From NCBI RefSeq assembly GCF_008831285.2, contig NC_045147.1:19596581-19660580 (forward strand): a stretch of DNA of 64,000 bases, given 5' to 3'. Source of the DNA: Nymphaea colorata (Eukaryota; Streptophyta; Magnoliopsida; Nymphaeales; Nymphaeaceae). Made by a program: the position numbers and the translations under genes. The stretch's first letter is position 1. Each line of letters begins with the position of its first letter. This document shows, one piece after another, positions 44,109 through 54,750 of this stretch. Below the pieces are notes generated by a model. It saw nothing but the letters and a program-made list of their open reading frames with translations, had not been told where the DNA came from and made no database searches.

Positions 44109-46380
44109 AGAAGTTAGTGTTGATCGCCACTTGAAACAAGGACCAGCTGCCTACTGCCTATTGATCCGAGCTTTCAACACATTACCCCACCCCTGCCACA
44201 TTCAATATGTGCTTGCATCCCATAATCTGCCACAGCCTGGATCTAAAAAGTCAAGGATTAGTCAAATTCTTAGGAGGCCCTAAATTGAACCCAACATCTG
44301 CACATATTTGGGGATATTACAGGCTAAAATGGTTCCTTTAACTTGTTTTATAAAAGTTTTAGTTTATATAGGTGATAGCCATACTCTGGTAGTAGTTAGA
44401 CCGGAAGAGGTTGTTTGACAGGAAAACTACAGATCCAACAATTCAACGCTATACATAATCATAATATACTTTTTAGAGCAAAAATATAATGTTTTTAAAA
44501 AAGTATATTTTATGGACATTGGGTTTTAAAAATACAAATGTTCTCCTTTGTCAGATGTCTTCAGAAGAGAAGAAAATTGTAGTTGAGCTGATCTTAACTG
44601 CAATTAAACACTCAATATTCATTTCTCATCTGCACGCTTTCTAGAAAGAAAATTCAACCATCGCCCCATGTACCAAAACGTATAGTTTTCACACACTTCG
44701 ACAAAAGAGGCGGACAAGATGAACAATGTAGTATGAAATTGACGTCTTATGGAAAAGTTGATCTTAATAAGGTCAGTGACTCCTGTCGTCTAATTAATTA
44801 AATCATATCATTTTGTATTGCATGCTTGAAGACCAACTTAGAAATAAGAAATGAAGCTCACAGGAGGTTGAGCACTGAAGTACGCAGCAGCTGATATTTT
44901 AATTATTATTTTGCCACTACTTAGGTGAATGTGACCGCCATACCATATCATCTTCCAACTTCGAGCCAATAATATAACAGTGGCAGGTAGTTTTGAACAT
45001 ATTTTATTGCTTATTTCAGTTCAAAAAATGATTTGTTAACAGCAATTGAGGAAACAGCAGCAAGGAAGTTGTAAGAAACAGTGTTACCAAAATCCGGAAG
45101 CGAATTGAATTGACTGGATCACCAGTTTAACAAATCCACCCATCGTGATGAATAACAAGAAGATAAAAATTGAAAGAGAAAAAGAAAATAATTGCAACAA
45201 AAAAACTTTAAAAGTATTATAAAAATAATGAAGAGAAGCTATAGAAAATAATTGCAACAAAAAGGTTTAAAAGTATTATAAAAATAATTAAGAGAAGCTA
45301 TGTACTTAATCGGCATGCATGTCACGCATATGAGGTACCTGCCACCGATCCAAACGGATTTTGACAACATTGTTTCAAACTGAACAAGATCAGCCTCGTG
45401 AATCCTGATCAGTTCGAGTAAGCAGTTTAATAATTTTTTTTCTTCTGTAAGCTTTGGAATAACGATTAACATAGGAGACCATATAATGTTTTTTCTCCAA
45501 ACAGCTTCATAAAAAAATTGGAGATTAAGCACAGAATTATTGGGCCAAGATTTGTTACTTCTCTTTCATTGAGGTTTAAAATAACAATCCTGATTAAACA
45601 TTCATCCCATTTGCTAGATACAAAAAACAGGAAATTGATACTAAGATTTGTGAAATTATAATCCATTGGGCAAGAAACAAATGCCCCAGCATGCCGTTAA
45701 TAAATTTATGCCCTATGCACTATAATGAAAAGGCCATCCTAGTAAACCATGGATTTATGCATCAACATGTGGTGGTGATTCAATGCTTATCACCTTAACT
45801 AGATTGAAAACCACGAGTCACCTTCACAGGTTCAATTTGAAACTAAATAATTAGTGGACTCAGTAAAAGTGTATAGCCACCAGAACATACCAGTAGACAA
45901 GAATATCTACCCTGAAAGTAAGCTAGAATCTGGCATGAACGACTGAGCTGGTCGCTCAAGGGAAAAAACTTTACAACAACGTAATCAGAATGCGCATGCC
46001 TTGCGAGTTGCGAGGGCAATCAGAATACATATACCATGTACCCTAGAAGAATGCAAAAGGTTGATGCAGCAGAGTATCGCCTTCAGGTTCATGACAAAAA
46101 AAAAAAAAAAAATCTGCAACATGAGAGAAGGGATCATCTGAACTGAAGATGAACATAACTCAAGATGGAATGGTAGCGAGTCTTCCCACTCAGCAAAATT
46201 AGACTAGAAGCATAAAAAAAATGCACATAATGCCTACTACAACTGCTCTCAGCAGGAAAGCGTAAATTATAAGCAGAGATGTCAAACATTGGCTTAAGAC
46301 AATCATAATAGGGAATTATCCTTCCCTTCTTACAGTTAAAAGAAATTGCCAAAGTAATTTGATGGTTGAGAGAATTGATG
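44109..46380. other. Intergenic, no gene recognised
   Basis: AT-rich, frames under 100 codons. A 17-base run of A at 46096-46112 could be a retroposon tail, but I find no associated element. Confidence 0.4.
45183..45302. repeat. Two-copy 60-bp tandem duplication
   Basis: The block starting agaaaataattgcaacaaaa occurs at 45183 and again at 45243, with a few substitutions and a one-base length difference in the A run. Confidence 0.85.
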
Positions 46381-47462
46381 CAATACTTAAGTCCGCCAGT
46401 GCAATGCCTTCGACGAGGATAATAAACCCGCGACCGAGCAAGATGAGGAGGAATGCCTTTTCCTGCTGGGGCAGAGCACCACCATCGTGCTTTTTTGTCG
46501 CTGTCGCTCCCGACTGAATCAGCCGTTTCTACACCGGAATCCGTTGGACGACCTTGTCCTTCTTGGTGCCTTCGCCTTCACCACCGCCGCTTCTACTGCT
46601 GCGAATCCAACTCTGCGAACGCTCTCCCCTTTGGTTGATGATGACTGTGGTTCCCTTTGGGCTTCTCACATTGGTGTTTCTGGAAAATGTGAAAGAATGA
46701 AGGCGGCGTCGGTTGAAAGGTAGTGAAGGGAAGCATGGGAAACGTCAATGGCTTCTGCCCGCGAGGGGCAATGTCCCAAAAAGTACCTCGAGCGATGCTG
46801 AAGAGGTTGGAGGCCCATGGTTGCTGTTGCCGGCGGGGCGAGACGCGGAGTCTGTCGCAGTGGACGGGGGGACGCCCAACGCTGCAGTTAAAAGGATAAA
46901 ACCCCATTATTGTTGAGGATAAATTTTGCACTCTTTTGGTGGGTTTTGAAATTCTCTGCTTTGTATTGGAAGCGTATGCATAGTCATATTTATATGTGGA
47001 GAGAACGAAGTCGATAATGTGAATATAATACGTTTTTCTTTTAAAATTTCTTCTATGTTTATGACTTGTAAACTTTTTTGTGCCCGCATCAACCTTCCCT
47101 TTCTTCCATCTTCTTCGTCTCCTTCCACATTGTCAAGAGATCTCGATAGGATATAAAGCATGATCTACGTCACTCCAATCAACCATTCAGGCCGTTTGCT
47201 CGTAAATTTGAGGGAACTAATACCATTGCATACTCGATCCTCCGTTCGAGTCGAGTAGTGCTACTCTCATTGACTTTGGGTTTCCAGCAAAACAGCGGCG
47301 ATAATTGGCGTGCTCCCAAAAAAATCTCTCTTATTTCTACGACTGCACCACGTTTAATAATTTCTTCTCAACAACATAAGAACTCAAGGCGTTTTTGAAA
47401 AAAGTATGCATACAAATTATTTTGATTTCACGCTTCAACAAATTCTTAAATTTTAACCACCA
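46381..47462. other. Intergenic with a GC-richer, gene-like island (46440-46900)
   Basis: The island has higher GC than its surroundings and open but short frames on both strands. On the minus strand a ~70-codon stop-to-stop frame (about 46320-46530) has no ATG and contains a long hydrophobic stretch. I recognise no family and cannot decide between a decayed gene and chance. Confidence 0.3.
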
Positions 47463-47978
47463 ATGTTTGTAGCCTTACGTCTGGTTTTGATTTTGATTTT
47501 TTTTTTTCCCGGCCAAAGGCAGACCCAAAATTTGATTGTTCTTCATGCGGGAAAAAATCTCACCGGCCGGGGGAAGGAGGAGTTCGTCCACGCAAACTAC
47601 GAAGTTGACTTGGGTATTCCTGCAAGTCAACAGATGGCAACCGTAATAAATAACCTGGTCCACGCAAGCTACCTAAAAAAATTATTGGAAGAAAATTATG
47701 ATTTTGCCTTTCTGGACAGGCTCATAAACTTAAAGATCACTACTCAAGATATTTCGGAAAAAAGCAAACAAAATTCATTTCTGAGTTGCTTAACTGGTTT
47801 AAAAGAAAGAAGAAATCCACACCATAAAGATTCCAAACCAGACATGAAAAAAACCATAGAAGAAAACGCGTGCAAATCATATCCCAGTATAAATAACAGG
47901 TGGATGTTTGATCGCCTGCTATTTAGTTTGAACTCGGTTGATCAATTCACAGGGATGAAATCAGAACCAATCCCATGA
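47463..47978 (+). CDS. Hypothetical 171-residue frame, function unknown
   Basis: An ATG-started frame of 171 codons in AT-rich DNA. The first ~17 residues are strongly hydrophobic and could be a signal peptide or anchor. The rest is charged (many Lys, Asn, Glu), with no motif I recognise. No TATA box or splice sites were identified. Chance occurrence cannot be excluded. Confidence 0.2.
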   Translation: MFVALRLVLILIFFFPGQRQTQNLIVLHAGKNLTGRGKEEFVHANYEVDLGIPASQQMATVINNLVHASYLKKLLEENYDFAFLDRLINLKITTQDISEKSKQNSFLSCLTGLKERRNPHHKDSKPDMKKTIEENACKSYPSINNRWMFDRLLFSLNSVDQFTGMKSEPIP

Positions 47979-49183
47979 TATGTATTGAATGAGTAAGTTC
48001 GGAGTTGGAAAAGTCTTGACCATGATAGCTGAGTCGGTACTGGGAACTATTAATCCAAATTCCCTGCTAAACTATCAAAAGAAAAAAAATCCGATACATG
48101 TATTGAAGGGGCACACCGGTTAGACCCCTGGGCACATAAACAAATTGGACTCATATCTGCTAAATATACGATAAATTGGATCTGGATCAAATTTGATCCT
48201 GGCGTTTTACATCGACATCCGATACCCATCTGGCTGCTGAAATCAACTGAAGGTTGCTGTTCTGTGTCGTTTACATTCACAATTAAAATCTGAAAACCAA
48301 GTATTCATTGCTTTCTCCACCTCTTTTGCAACGACTGGGCGACTGAGTCCTTGACCCTCCTGCCGTCCTGCGTACGCCAAGGGTTAGATTTTTATCCAAC
48401 TACAGCCATTGGCTTCGTGGCAGTAAATGAGTGTAGCTGTTTGACGCCATGAGTGCTATCCATGGACCAAATGGTGGACTTCACCATCGTCGGTTTTCTT
48501 CTTACTTGCAGAGGGACTTCTTCCCTGTTTTTAAGCAATTCTCCATCTCCCCCTATTTCCTGGTTCCTCCCGTCTGCATCTTGCTACCATCATCTTTTTT
48601 TTCATTTGGTGCAGCTTTCAGGAGCCCAAATGCGTTCACAGTCGCACTCACAATACTGGAGCTTCTCCATTAACGTCGCCTTCCTGCTGCTGCTACTACA
48701 ATTACCATGGAACACATCGTGGCCATGAAATGGTCTCCTGAGGTGAGACTACCATAATTCACCTATCGAAGCTCCTCACCTATTCAATTGACCCCGGCGA
48801 CTTCGGACTTTTCAATCTGCCTTTTCTCTTCTCCCTTCCTCTTCTGGTCTCCCATGCATATCTTCATACGGCGAATGAGCTTCAGGAAAATGGCGGCACA
48901 CGATCGCGGCCACCACAGGTACGACGATGGCCGATTTTCTCTTTAACAGCAAAGCAACGATCTCTCGGCAGACTTGTCTGTCCTTCATTCGTGGATGGTT
49001 GTAGCCGGAACTCATAATATGCCATTATTGTTGATACAACGAAACGAAAGGAGAGGCCAGCTAAGCAGAGCAGAAGAAGAAAACAAGAAGCGGCAAGAGA
49101 TTTCACGCAAAGGTGGAGGTGTTACGGTTCCCCGCTGCCTCTCGTCGTTTTTTCGTCTTGAGGCGACGGGTCTTGGAGATTCG
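47979..49183. other. Intergenic and probable RLP1 promoter
   Basis: No gene recognised. The stretch around 48785-48820 (attgaccccggcgactt) resembles sequence upstream of RLP2 and RLP3, so part of the promoter region is shared by the cluster. Confidence 0.4.
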
Positions 49184-52100
49184 ATGCCCCCAACGCTCCT
49201 ATGGGCACGCCATGTCCTATGGATGCTGGTCCTCGCCTTCTTCGTCGCGCCTCCAGCCCAAGTCGCTGCACTGTGCCTCCCGAACCAGAGCTCGGCGCTG
49301 CTCGAGTTCAAGCAGGGACTTGCCCTCCTTCAGTCCGATGCCCTCGGCTCTTGGACAAACGGCACCGATTGCTGCTCCTGGTCTGGCGTCACCTGCAATT
49401 CCTCCACCGGCTTCGTCATCTTTCTCCAGCTTAGCGGCGTTACGGCCTCCTCACCGTCAGCCCGGACGCGGCCGAACCCCAGCAGTTTCAGCGATTCCCT
49501 GTTTGACCTTCGACACCTGCGCTTCCTAGACCTCAGCTATAACCAGTTCAATGGGTCGATTCCTTTCAGGTTGGTGGAGCTCACGGAGCTCGCCCATCTC
49601 AACCTCTCCAACACCGGCTTCTCCGGCCAGGTCCCCTCACAGATTTCTCAGATGACGTGGTTGGTGTCCCTCGATCTCTCTGACTCCTACCTCAGTTCCC
49701 AATCTCTGAAGCTTGGGAAGGCTGGTTTCGTTGATCTCGTGAGGAATCTCGGCCATTTGACAGATCTCAGACTCGATGGCATCAACATCTCCATGAGCGG
49801 CGTCGAATGCATCTCTGTCCTTGCGTCTTCGCTGCCGAACCTCCAGACCCTCAGTCTCTCCAGTTGTTCGATCTCCGGACCTATGAACAGGTCGGTTCTG
49901 GTGATCAAATCGCTCGCGCACCTCGATCTGAGTCACAATGATATGTTGAAGGTCCCGGACTTCTTCATCAATCTCACGTCATTGCGTTATCTGGGGTTAC
50001 GTTCGTGCTCTCTGGGGGGCATCTTGCCTGACGGCATTTTTAGGCTGCCTTACTTGCAACATCTTGACATCAGCAACAACCCGAATTTGCAAGGCTCTTT
50101 TCCGAAAAAGCTTCCCGCAAAAAGCAGCCTTGTGATTCTTAGTCTATTTTACACGTATCTGAGCGGGACAATACCAAAGTCCATAGGAAACCTTAGGGAG
50201 CTGAGGACATTGAAGATGAGCAGCTGCAATTTCACGGGATCGATTCCTTCGTCATTCTCCAAGCTCACCCGGTTGCAGATCATAGACATGTCGTTCAACG
50301 GTTTTACCGGCCAGCTTCCGTCACTCTCTGCGAGCACAGTCACGGAGATAGATCTTTCTATGAATCGTTTGTTAGGACCTATACCGGAGTCCTTTAGTGA
50401 GCTGCAAGGCCTGACGACACTGAAGCTCGACAACAACCTCCTGACCGGTCCGATCCCCTCAGCCCTGCTTAATCTTCCTTCTCTGAAGACGGTGGACCTC
50501 AGCAACAATAACTTGACAGGTTCTATCTCCCAATTCACCAATGCGTCCACTTTGTTGGAGACTCTTGACCTCAGCAACAATTCCCTGATCGGTGAGATAC
50601 CATCTAGTATCACATCCTTGTCTCAACTCAAGGTTCTCGAGCTATCCTTCAACAATTTGAGTGGTACCGTCAACATCTCTCTGTTCATGGGAATGAAGAA
50701 CCTTTCGAAGTTGGGACTTTCTGAAAACAGCCTAACTGTAGCAGACGGTCCACCTCGTCCTCGGGATGAAGTGGCGCGACTCACCACCCTGCAGTTGAGT
50801 TCATGCAACATTCAGAAATTTCCGGAATCGCTCCGTAACCAAACCAATCTCACCATCCTTGACCTCGGCAACAACAATATAAGTGGCTCGATACCATCAT
50901 GGCTCTGGGGCGTGCGGAATCTCCAACATCTGAATCTATCTCACAACATGCTGACCGGTTTGGAGAAGCCGATGGATATTGGTAACAGGTCCTCCTTAGT
51001 CATGTTGGATCTACATTCCAACTTCTTAGGCCCGGATCTTCCTCCATTTCCTCCCAACGCAATCTTCCTGGATTTCTCATCCAACAGGTTCACATCATCC
51101 ATCCCTTCGACCATTACTTTTGCCTTCCTTTTATACCTGTCCATCTCCAACAATGGTGTCAAAGGCACGATTCCGGAATCTCTCTGCAACTCAGCCATAC
51201 TCAATGTGCTTGACCTTTCTAATAATGGTCTGGTGGGTTCAATACCGTACTGTCTTACCAATTCGAGCGAGTTGTCCATACTGAACCTGCGCGAAAACCA
51301 ATTGACGGGCACAATCCCTGATGGGTTTGACGTTAATTGCAGCTTAAGGACCCTCAACTTGAGAGGCAACCGGCAAACAGGGAGATTGCCGGCATCACTA
51401 TGCAACTGCAGCGCCTTGGAGGTTCTGGATTTAAGCAATAACAATTTGACTGGTGGATTTCCAACTCAACTAGGTTGCTTGAACAACTTGCGAGTGCTTG
51501 CCTTGCGTTCAAACAAATTAAATGGTCAAGTTGTCGCACCGGTATCTAACAAGAAGCCATTTCCCCTGCTGCAAATCATCGACATCTCTTGTAACAACTT
51601 CTCTGGGACTCTTGACCCTCGATTCTTTGAGCTTCTGACGGGTATGATGAAGAAAAGTGGAAATGGCACAGCAAAGCTTCTGGGTTTCCGATTTCTAATT
51701 AACATCTATTATCATGACACAGTGGCGGCTACAATCAAAGGTGTGGATTTTCAGACGGTAATGATTATGAACATCCTGACCTCCATTGACCTGTCAAATA
51801 ACCACTTCTCCGGTGAAATTCCGGAAGAGATAGGGAAATTGTCTAGCCTTGTTATTCTGAACATGTCTAAAAACTCTATAAATGGTCCCATTCCGAATTC
51901 CATGGGGAATTTGCTTCAACTCGAATCTTTAGATCTTTCTAAGAACAGCTTATCTGGTGACATACCACAGGAGCTGGCAAATCTCACATTTCTTTCGGTG
52001 TTAAACCTGTCATTCAATGATCTTCAAGGAAAAATACCTGAAGCTCAACAGTTTTCTACGTTTAGTGCTAACTCATTCATGGGAAACCCTGGGCTTTGTG

Positions 52101-52339
52101 GGATGCAATTAGATATTAGTTGCACACATTCGGGCGAGTATGGTGCTCGGAATCATAATACCCTGAATGGGAAAACTGCTGTTGACCCATTAATATACAT
52201 AGCGGCAGAGGTAGGCTTCATCGCCGGGCTGGCTGCGATCCTCATACTTCTCTTCGTGGTGGTGAAGGTGAGAAAGTGGTGGTGCGGGCTTGTGGACAGA
52301 TTTGCCGAACTGTTGCTTAAGAAGCTGCATTCAGACTGA
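49184..52339 (+). CDS. LRR receptor-like protein, Ve1/Cf type (RLP1 of cluster)
   Basis: A 1,051-residue single-exon receptor-like protein without kinase. A signal peptide (about 1-29) precedes the LRRNT domain with its paired cysteines (CLPNQSS; DCCSWSGVTC). About 30 extracellular LRRs of plant type (LxGxIP) follow. A non-LRR island (MMKKSGNGTAK through ATIKGVDF) comes before the last four repeats, then NPGLCG, a transmembrane helix (about 1007-1028, with GFIAG, a GxxxG motif) and a 22-residue basic tail. Tomato Ve1 and Cf proteins have this architecture; such receptors bind microbial or endogenous ligands outside the cell and signal through SOBIR1/BAK1-type kinases. The frame is open 70 codons upstream with ATGs at 48995 and 49019. 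I chose 49184 because it puts the signal peptide at the N-terminus, as in the two paralogues. Ligand unknown. Confidence 0.93.
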   Translation: MPPTLLWARHVLWMLVLAFFVAPPAQVAALCLPNQSSALLEFKQGLALLQSDALGSWTNGTDCCSWSGVTCNSSTGFVIFLQLSGVTASSPSARTRPNPSSFSDSLFDLRHLRFLDLSYNQFNGSIPFRLVELTELAHLNLSNTGFSGQVPSQISQMTWLVSLDLSDSYLSSQSLKLGKAGFVDLVRNLGHLTDLRLDGINISMSGVECISVLASSLPNLQTLSLSSCSISGPMNRSVLVIKSLAHLDLSHNDMLKVPDFFINLTSLRYLGLRSCSLGGILPDGIFRLPYLQHLDISNNPNLQGSFPKKLPAKSSLVILSLFYTYLSGTIPKSIGNLRELRTLKMSSCNFTGSIPSSFSKLTRLQIIDMSFNGFTGQLPSLSASTVTEIDLSMNRLLGPIPESFSELQGLTTLKLDNNLLTGPIPSALLNLPSLKTVDLSNNNLTGSISQFTNASTLLETLDLSNNSLIGEIPSSITSLSQLKVLELSFNNLSGTVNISLFMGMKNLSKLGLSENSLTVADGPPRPRDEVARLTTLQLSSCNIQKFPESLRNQTNLTILDLGNNNISGSIPSWLWGVRNLQHLNLSHNMLTGLEKPMDIGNRSSLVMLDLHSNFLGPDLPPFPPNAIFLDFSSNRFTSSIPSTITFAFLLYLSISNNGVKGTIPESLCNSAILNVLDLSNNGLVGSIPYCLTNSSELSILNLRENQLTGTIPDGFDVNCSLRTLNLRGNRQTGRLPASLCNCSALEVLDLSNNNLTGGFPTQLGCLNNLRVLALRSNKLNGQVVAPVSNKKPFPLLQIIDISCNNFSGTLDPRFFELLTGMMKKSGNGTAKLLGFRFLINIYYHDTVAATIKGVDFQTVMIMNILTSIDLSNNHFSGEIPEEIGKLSSLVILNMSKNSINGPIPNSMGNLLQLESLDLSKNSLSGDIPQELANLTFLSVLNLSFNDLQGKIPEAQQFSTFSANSFMGNPGLCGMQLDISCTHSGEYGARNHNTLNGKTAVDPLIYIAAEVGFIAGLAAILILLFVVVKVRKWWCGLVDRFAELLLKKLHSD

Positions 52340-53337
52340 CTACATAACAGTTTTGGTTGGGTAAAATGTTACTGCTCCCAAAACCTATTTATTTTGATGA
52401 TGAGAAGCTTTATATACGTTTCTGCATCTGATAATTGTTCGAGCATTGTCTGTTAAACCTGTTTTCAAATTCCAAGTGGTTCATAAAGAACGGCTGATCG
52501 CACCAACTTGAATGCACGGTTTTGTTGCCAATTATTCCGGATGCATCATCAAACTTGCTTGAACAGATTCTTGTTCCAAATCCGCTAACTTTCCTTTCTG
52601 TGGGTCTGAGGATCTTACTTGAATTTAATTAGTCCGTAGTAGTACTCCAGCAATGTTTTTTTTTGTCAAAATTTGTTTTTTTTTATATGAACATCTAATC
52701 TACTCTGCGTTTCCTGTTTTATTGTGAATTTCCTGTTTCCAACTCGATCTTTCACATTCGGGAATACTTCAACACGAAACTTATTTTTCATTGGAACTAA
52801 GGTAAGAGGGCAAAATATTCAAATGAACTGTAAAATTTTTTTCTTGAGCTACAGTGGATTTCCTGCCCATCAAACGAGCCCTTAATGAAGAAGCAGCCAT
52901 TCTACCGCAAATCCTCGTAGTTGTGAAGCAGAAATTGATAAATGATATTACTCTATGAAATTTCTGAAATTATTTCACAGTGGCCAATTATGTTACTATT
53001 TTTTTTTACAGAGGATAAAGGCTAAATTAGAATTTTTGAAAATTTTAGACAGTAAAATTTTATTAACTTATATTTCTGAGTAATTTTTCTTATTTATATA
53101 TTGATGTTCAGCTCCCTTACAAGATTAAAATTTTACACCTAATGCCTTTTGGCCAGAATTTTCTTTTTACCTCCAATGGTACGATTTTCATGTATAAAAT
53201 TGTGAAAATCAATAAAAACCCTTTAGTTTTTAATCTAACCCTCTAAGCTGTTTTTTACTTAATTTTAAATTATTTATTATTAAAATATCCGTTGATAACC
53301 TGGGCTCTGTGGTCCGATTTACAGAAATGTTTCTTAG

Positions 53338-53415
53338 AATGTTACTGCCCCCATGACCTATTTTGATGACCAGATGCGCTGTGATGCATCTCCTTACTAC
53401 TCGAACAATGTTTCT
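53338..53415. repeat. Duplicate of the RLP1 3' flank
   Basis: The order of words tgttactgcccccatgacc, tattttgatga, ctgtgatgcatctg-like and ttcgagcaatgt-like repeats that at 52365-52460 just after RLP1. It is probably left by loss or exchange of a gene copy. Confidence 0.5.
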
Positions 53416-53578
53416 TGTCAAATTTCCTTTTCATGTATTCTCTTGACTTTGTGTTTTTAAGTAAATGAAGAAAATAATTTATATCTAGTTTGTTGTGAGT
53501 TTTCTTTTTGCAACTCAAAATTCCACATTATATATTTGGACGCACCGTGATGGGTTTAGATGGGTCTTCCCGACTACT

Positions 53579-53695
53579 TTGACTCTGGTTATTGATTTTG
53601 TATTCTCCATTGACCCCGCCGTCTACTTTTCTTGGCCTTCTCGTTGCTGTCACTTGTTCCCATCACTTTAATTTTCCATTTTCATTTGGTTGACT
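53579..53695 (+). promoter_or_regulatory. W-box motifs upstream of RLP2
   Basis: TTGACT at 53579, TTGACC at 53610 and TTGACT at 53690. TTGAC[C/T] is the core bound by WRKY factors in defence promoters. They lie ~1.1 kb before the RLP2 ATG in a block conserved upstream of RLP3. Confidence 0.35.
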
Positions 53696-53830
53696 AGTTT
53701 TCAAGAGCTGGACCGGGCACAACCAGATTTTAGCGTTATCTTTTCAAGAATTGGTAATACTACTTAACAGATAAATGCCAATCTGTAGTATTTTTCATGA
53801 TGAAAAACTATGCAGTATACTTTTTCATCT

Positions 53831-53849
53831 TATATATATATATATATAA
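53831..53849. repeat. TA microsatellite
   Basis: An uninterrupted run of tatata repeats. A shorter run occurs at the equivalent place upstream of RLP3 (58768-58780). Confidence 0.85.
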
Positions 53850-54608
53850 CCAACAAAATGAGAATTCATTAAACAAAATAAAGTGACCAGAAGTCAGCAA
53901 ACAAAAAAAAAAGAAGGAAAATAAAACAAAGTTATCAAAGAGGCTACCAAACAAGAAACAATGAAACAAAATTAATAAAGAGGCAACCAAACAAGAAAGA
54001 ACTCAAATGTTTCACCAAGATGAAGTGGAAGATGCACATCAGCCTTGACCAAGTAGCTAGAGAGAGAAAGAGAGATTTGTAGTTGCTGGGAAAGCCTTGA
54101 AACCGTTGGATTCTTCAGAACTTTTCGACTTTGTAAATTTATTCGTGTCGCGTACTTAGTGTTTGCACATACAGCCGGTGGAAACTTTTTCTTCTTCAAA
54201 ATTTATGGGGAACATCTTGAAAGTAGAGTTCTGCTTTACTCCGAAGAAAATCGTTTGGGATTTATTTGGACAAGGTCGCTACCACGATGTGATCCAACTC
54301 AAAGATGTGATCGAAGTCCGCAAATTCGCTACCACGATGTGATCGATGTCCGCCAATTAAGGTGAGGCAGAAGACAATCAAACCTGTTGAGTGCTCCAAC
54401 TCAAACAGTAAAAGCCAACCAAACCCAAAAGATTGGAGCAGATTTTCAACTCCGAAGAGTGTGGATGATAATCAGTCAATATATTTTAAGGGTATTTAAT
54501 TTATCGATTGTGACAATATTATTTTAGAACTAGCATTAGTTTGTAGCAACTCAAGTTAGTCGGACGACTTCAAATAGAAGGATGAATTTTGTGACCATTA
54601 GAGATTCA

Positions 54609-54692
54609 ATGGCATCGTCGTTTCTATGGGCACAGCGTTTACTACTGATGCTGTTCCTCCCCAACTTCGTCGTGCTGCCTCCGGCGAGCTAG
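54609..54692 (+). pseudogene. Duplicated RLP signal-peptide start, 27-codon mini-ORF
   Basis: The sequence around the RLP2 start codon (gagattcaatggcatcgtc) occurs twice, at 54601 and 54743. The first copy opens at ATG 54609 and encodes 27 residues closely matching the RLP2 signal peptide (MASSFLWAQRLLLMLFLPNF and so on), ending at TAG (54690-54692) just where the duplicated segment ends. If the transcript starts upstream it is an upstream ORF for RLP2; otherwise it is a relic of unequal exchange. Confidence 0.8.
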
Positions 54693-54750
54693 TGTTATGG
54701 TTTGCAGCTGCCTCTCGTCGTTTTTGCACCTTTAGACGACGGGAGATTCA

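Larger units (their letters stand above)
52340..54600. other. RLP1-RLP2 spacer with cluster relics
   Basis: No gene. It contains the RLP1 3' flank, a second degenerate copy of part of that flank (53338-53415), a promoter region shared with RLP3 (from ~53500), a TA microsatellite, and a 50-bp direct repeat (54276-54294 and 54326-54344 share tcgctaccacgatgtgatc). Confidence 0.6.

Noticed and set aside
46096-46112. A17 run as the tail of a LINE or SINE
   Set aside because: No reverse transcriptase, Pol III boxes or flanking target duplication were found.
48974-49183. TTG (48974) as the start of RLP1
   Set aside because: Not a normal start codon, and it would bury the signal peptide; the in-frame ATGs in this stretch are discussed as a finding instead.
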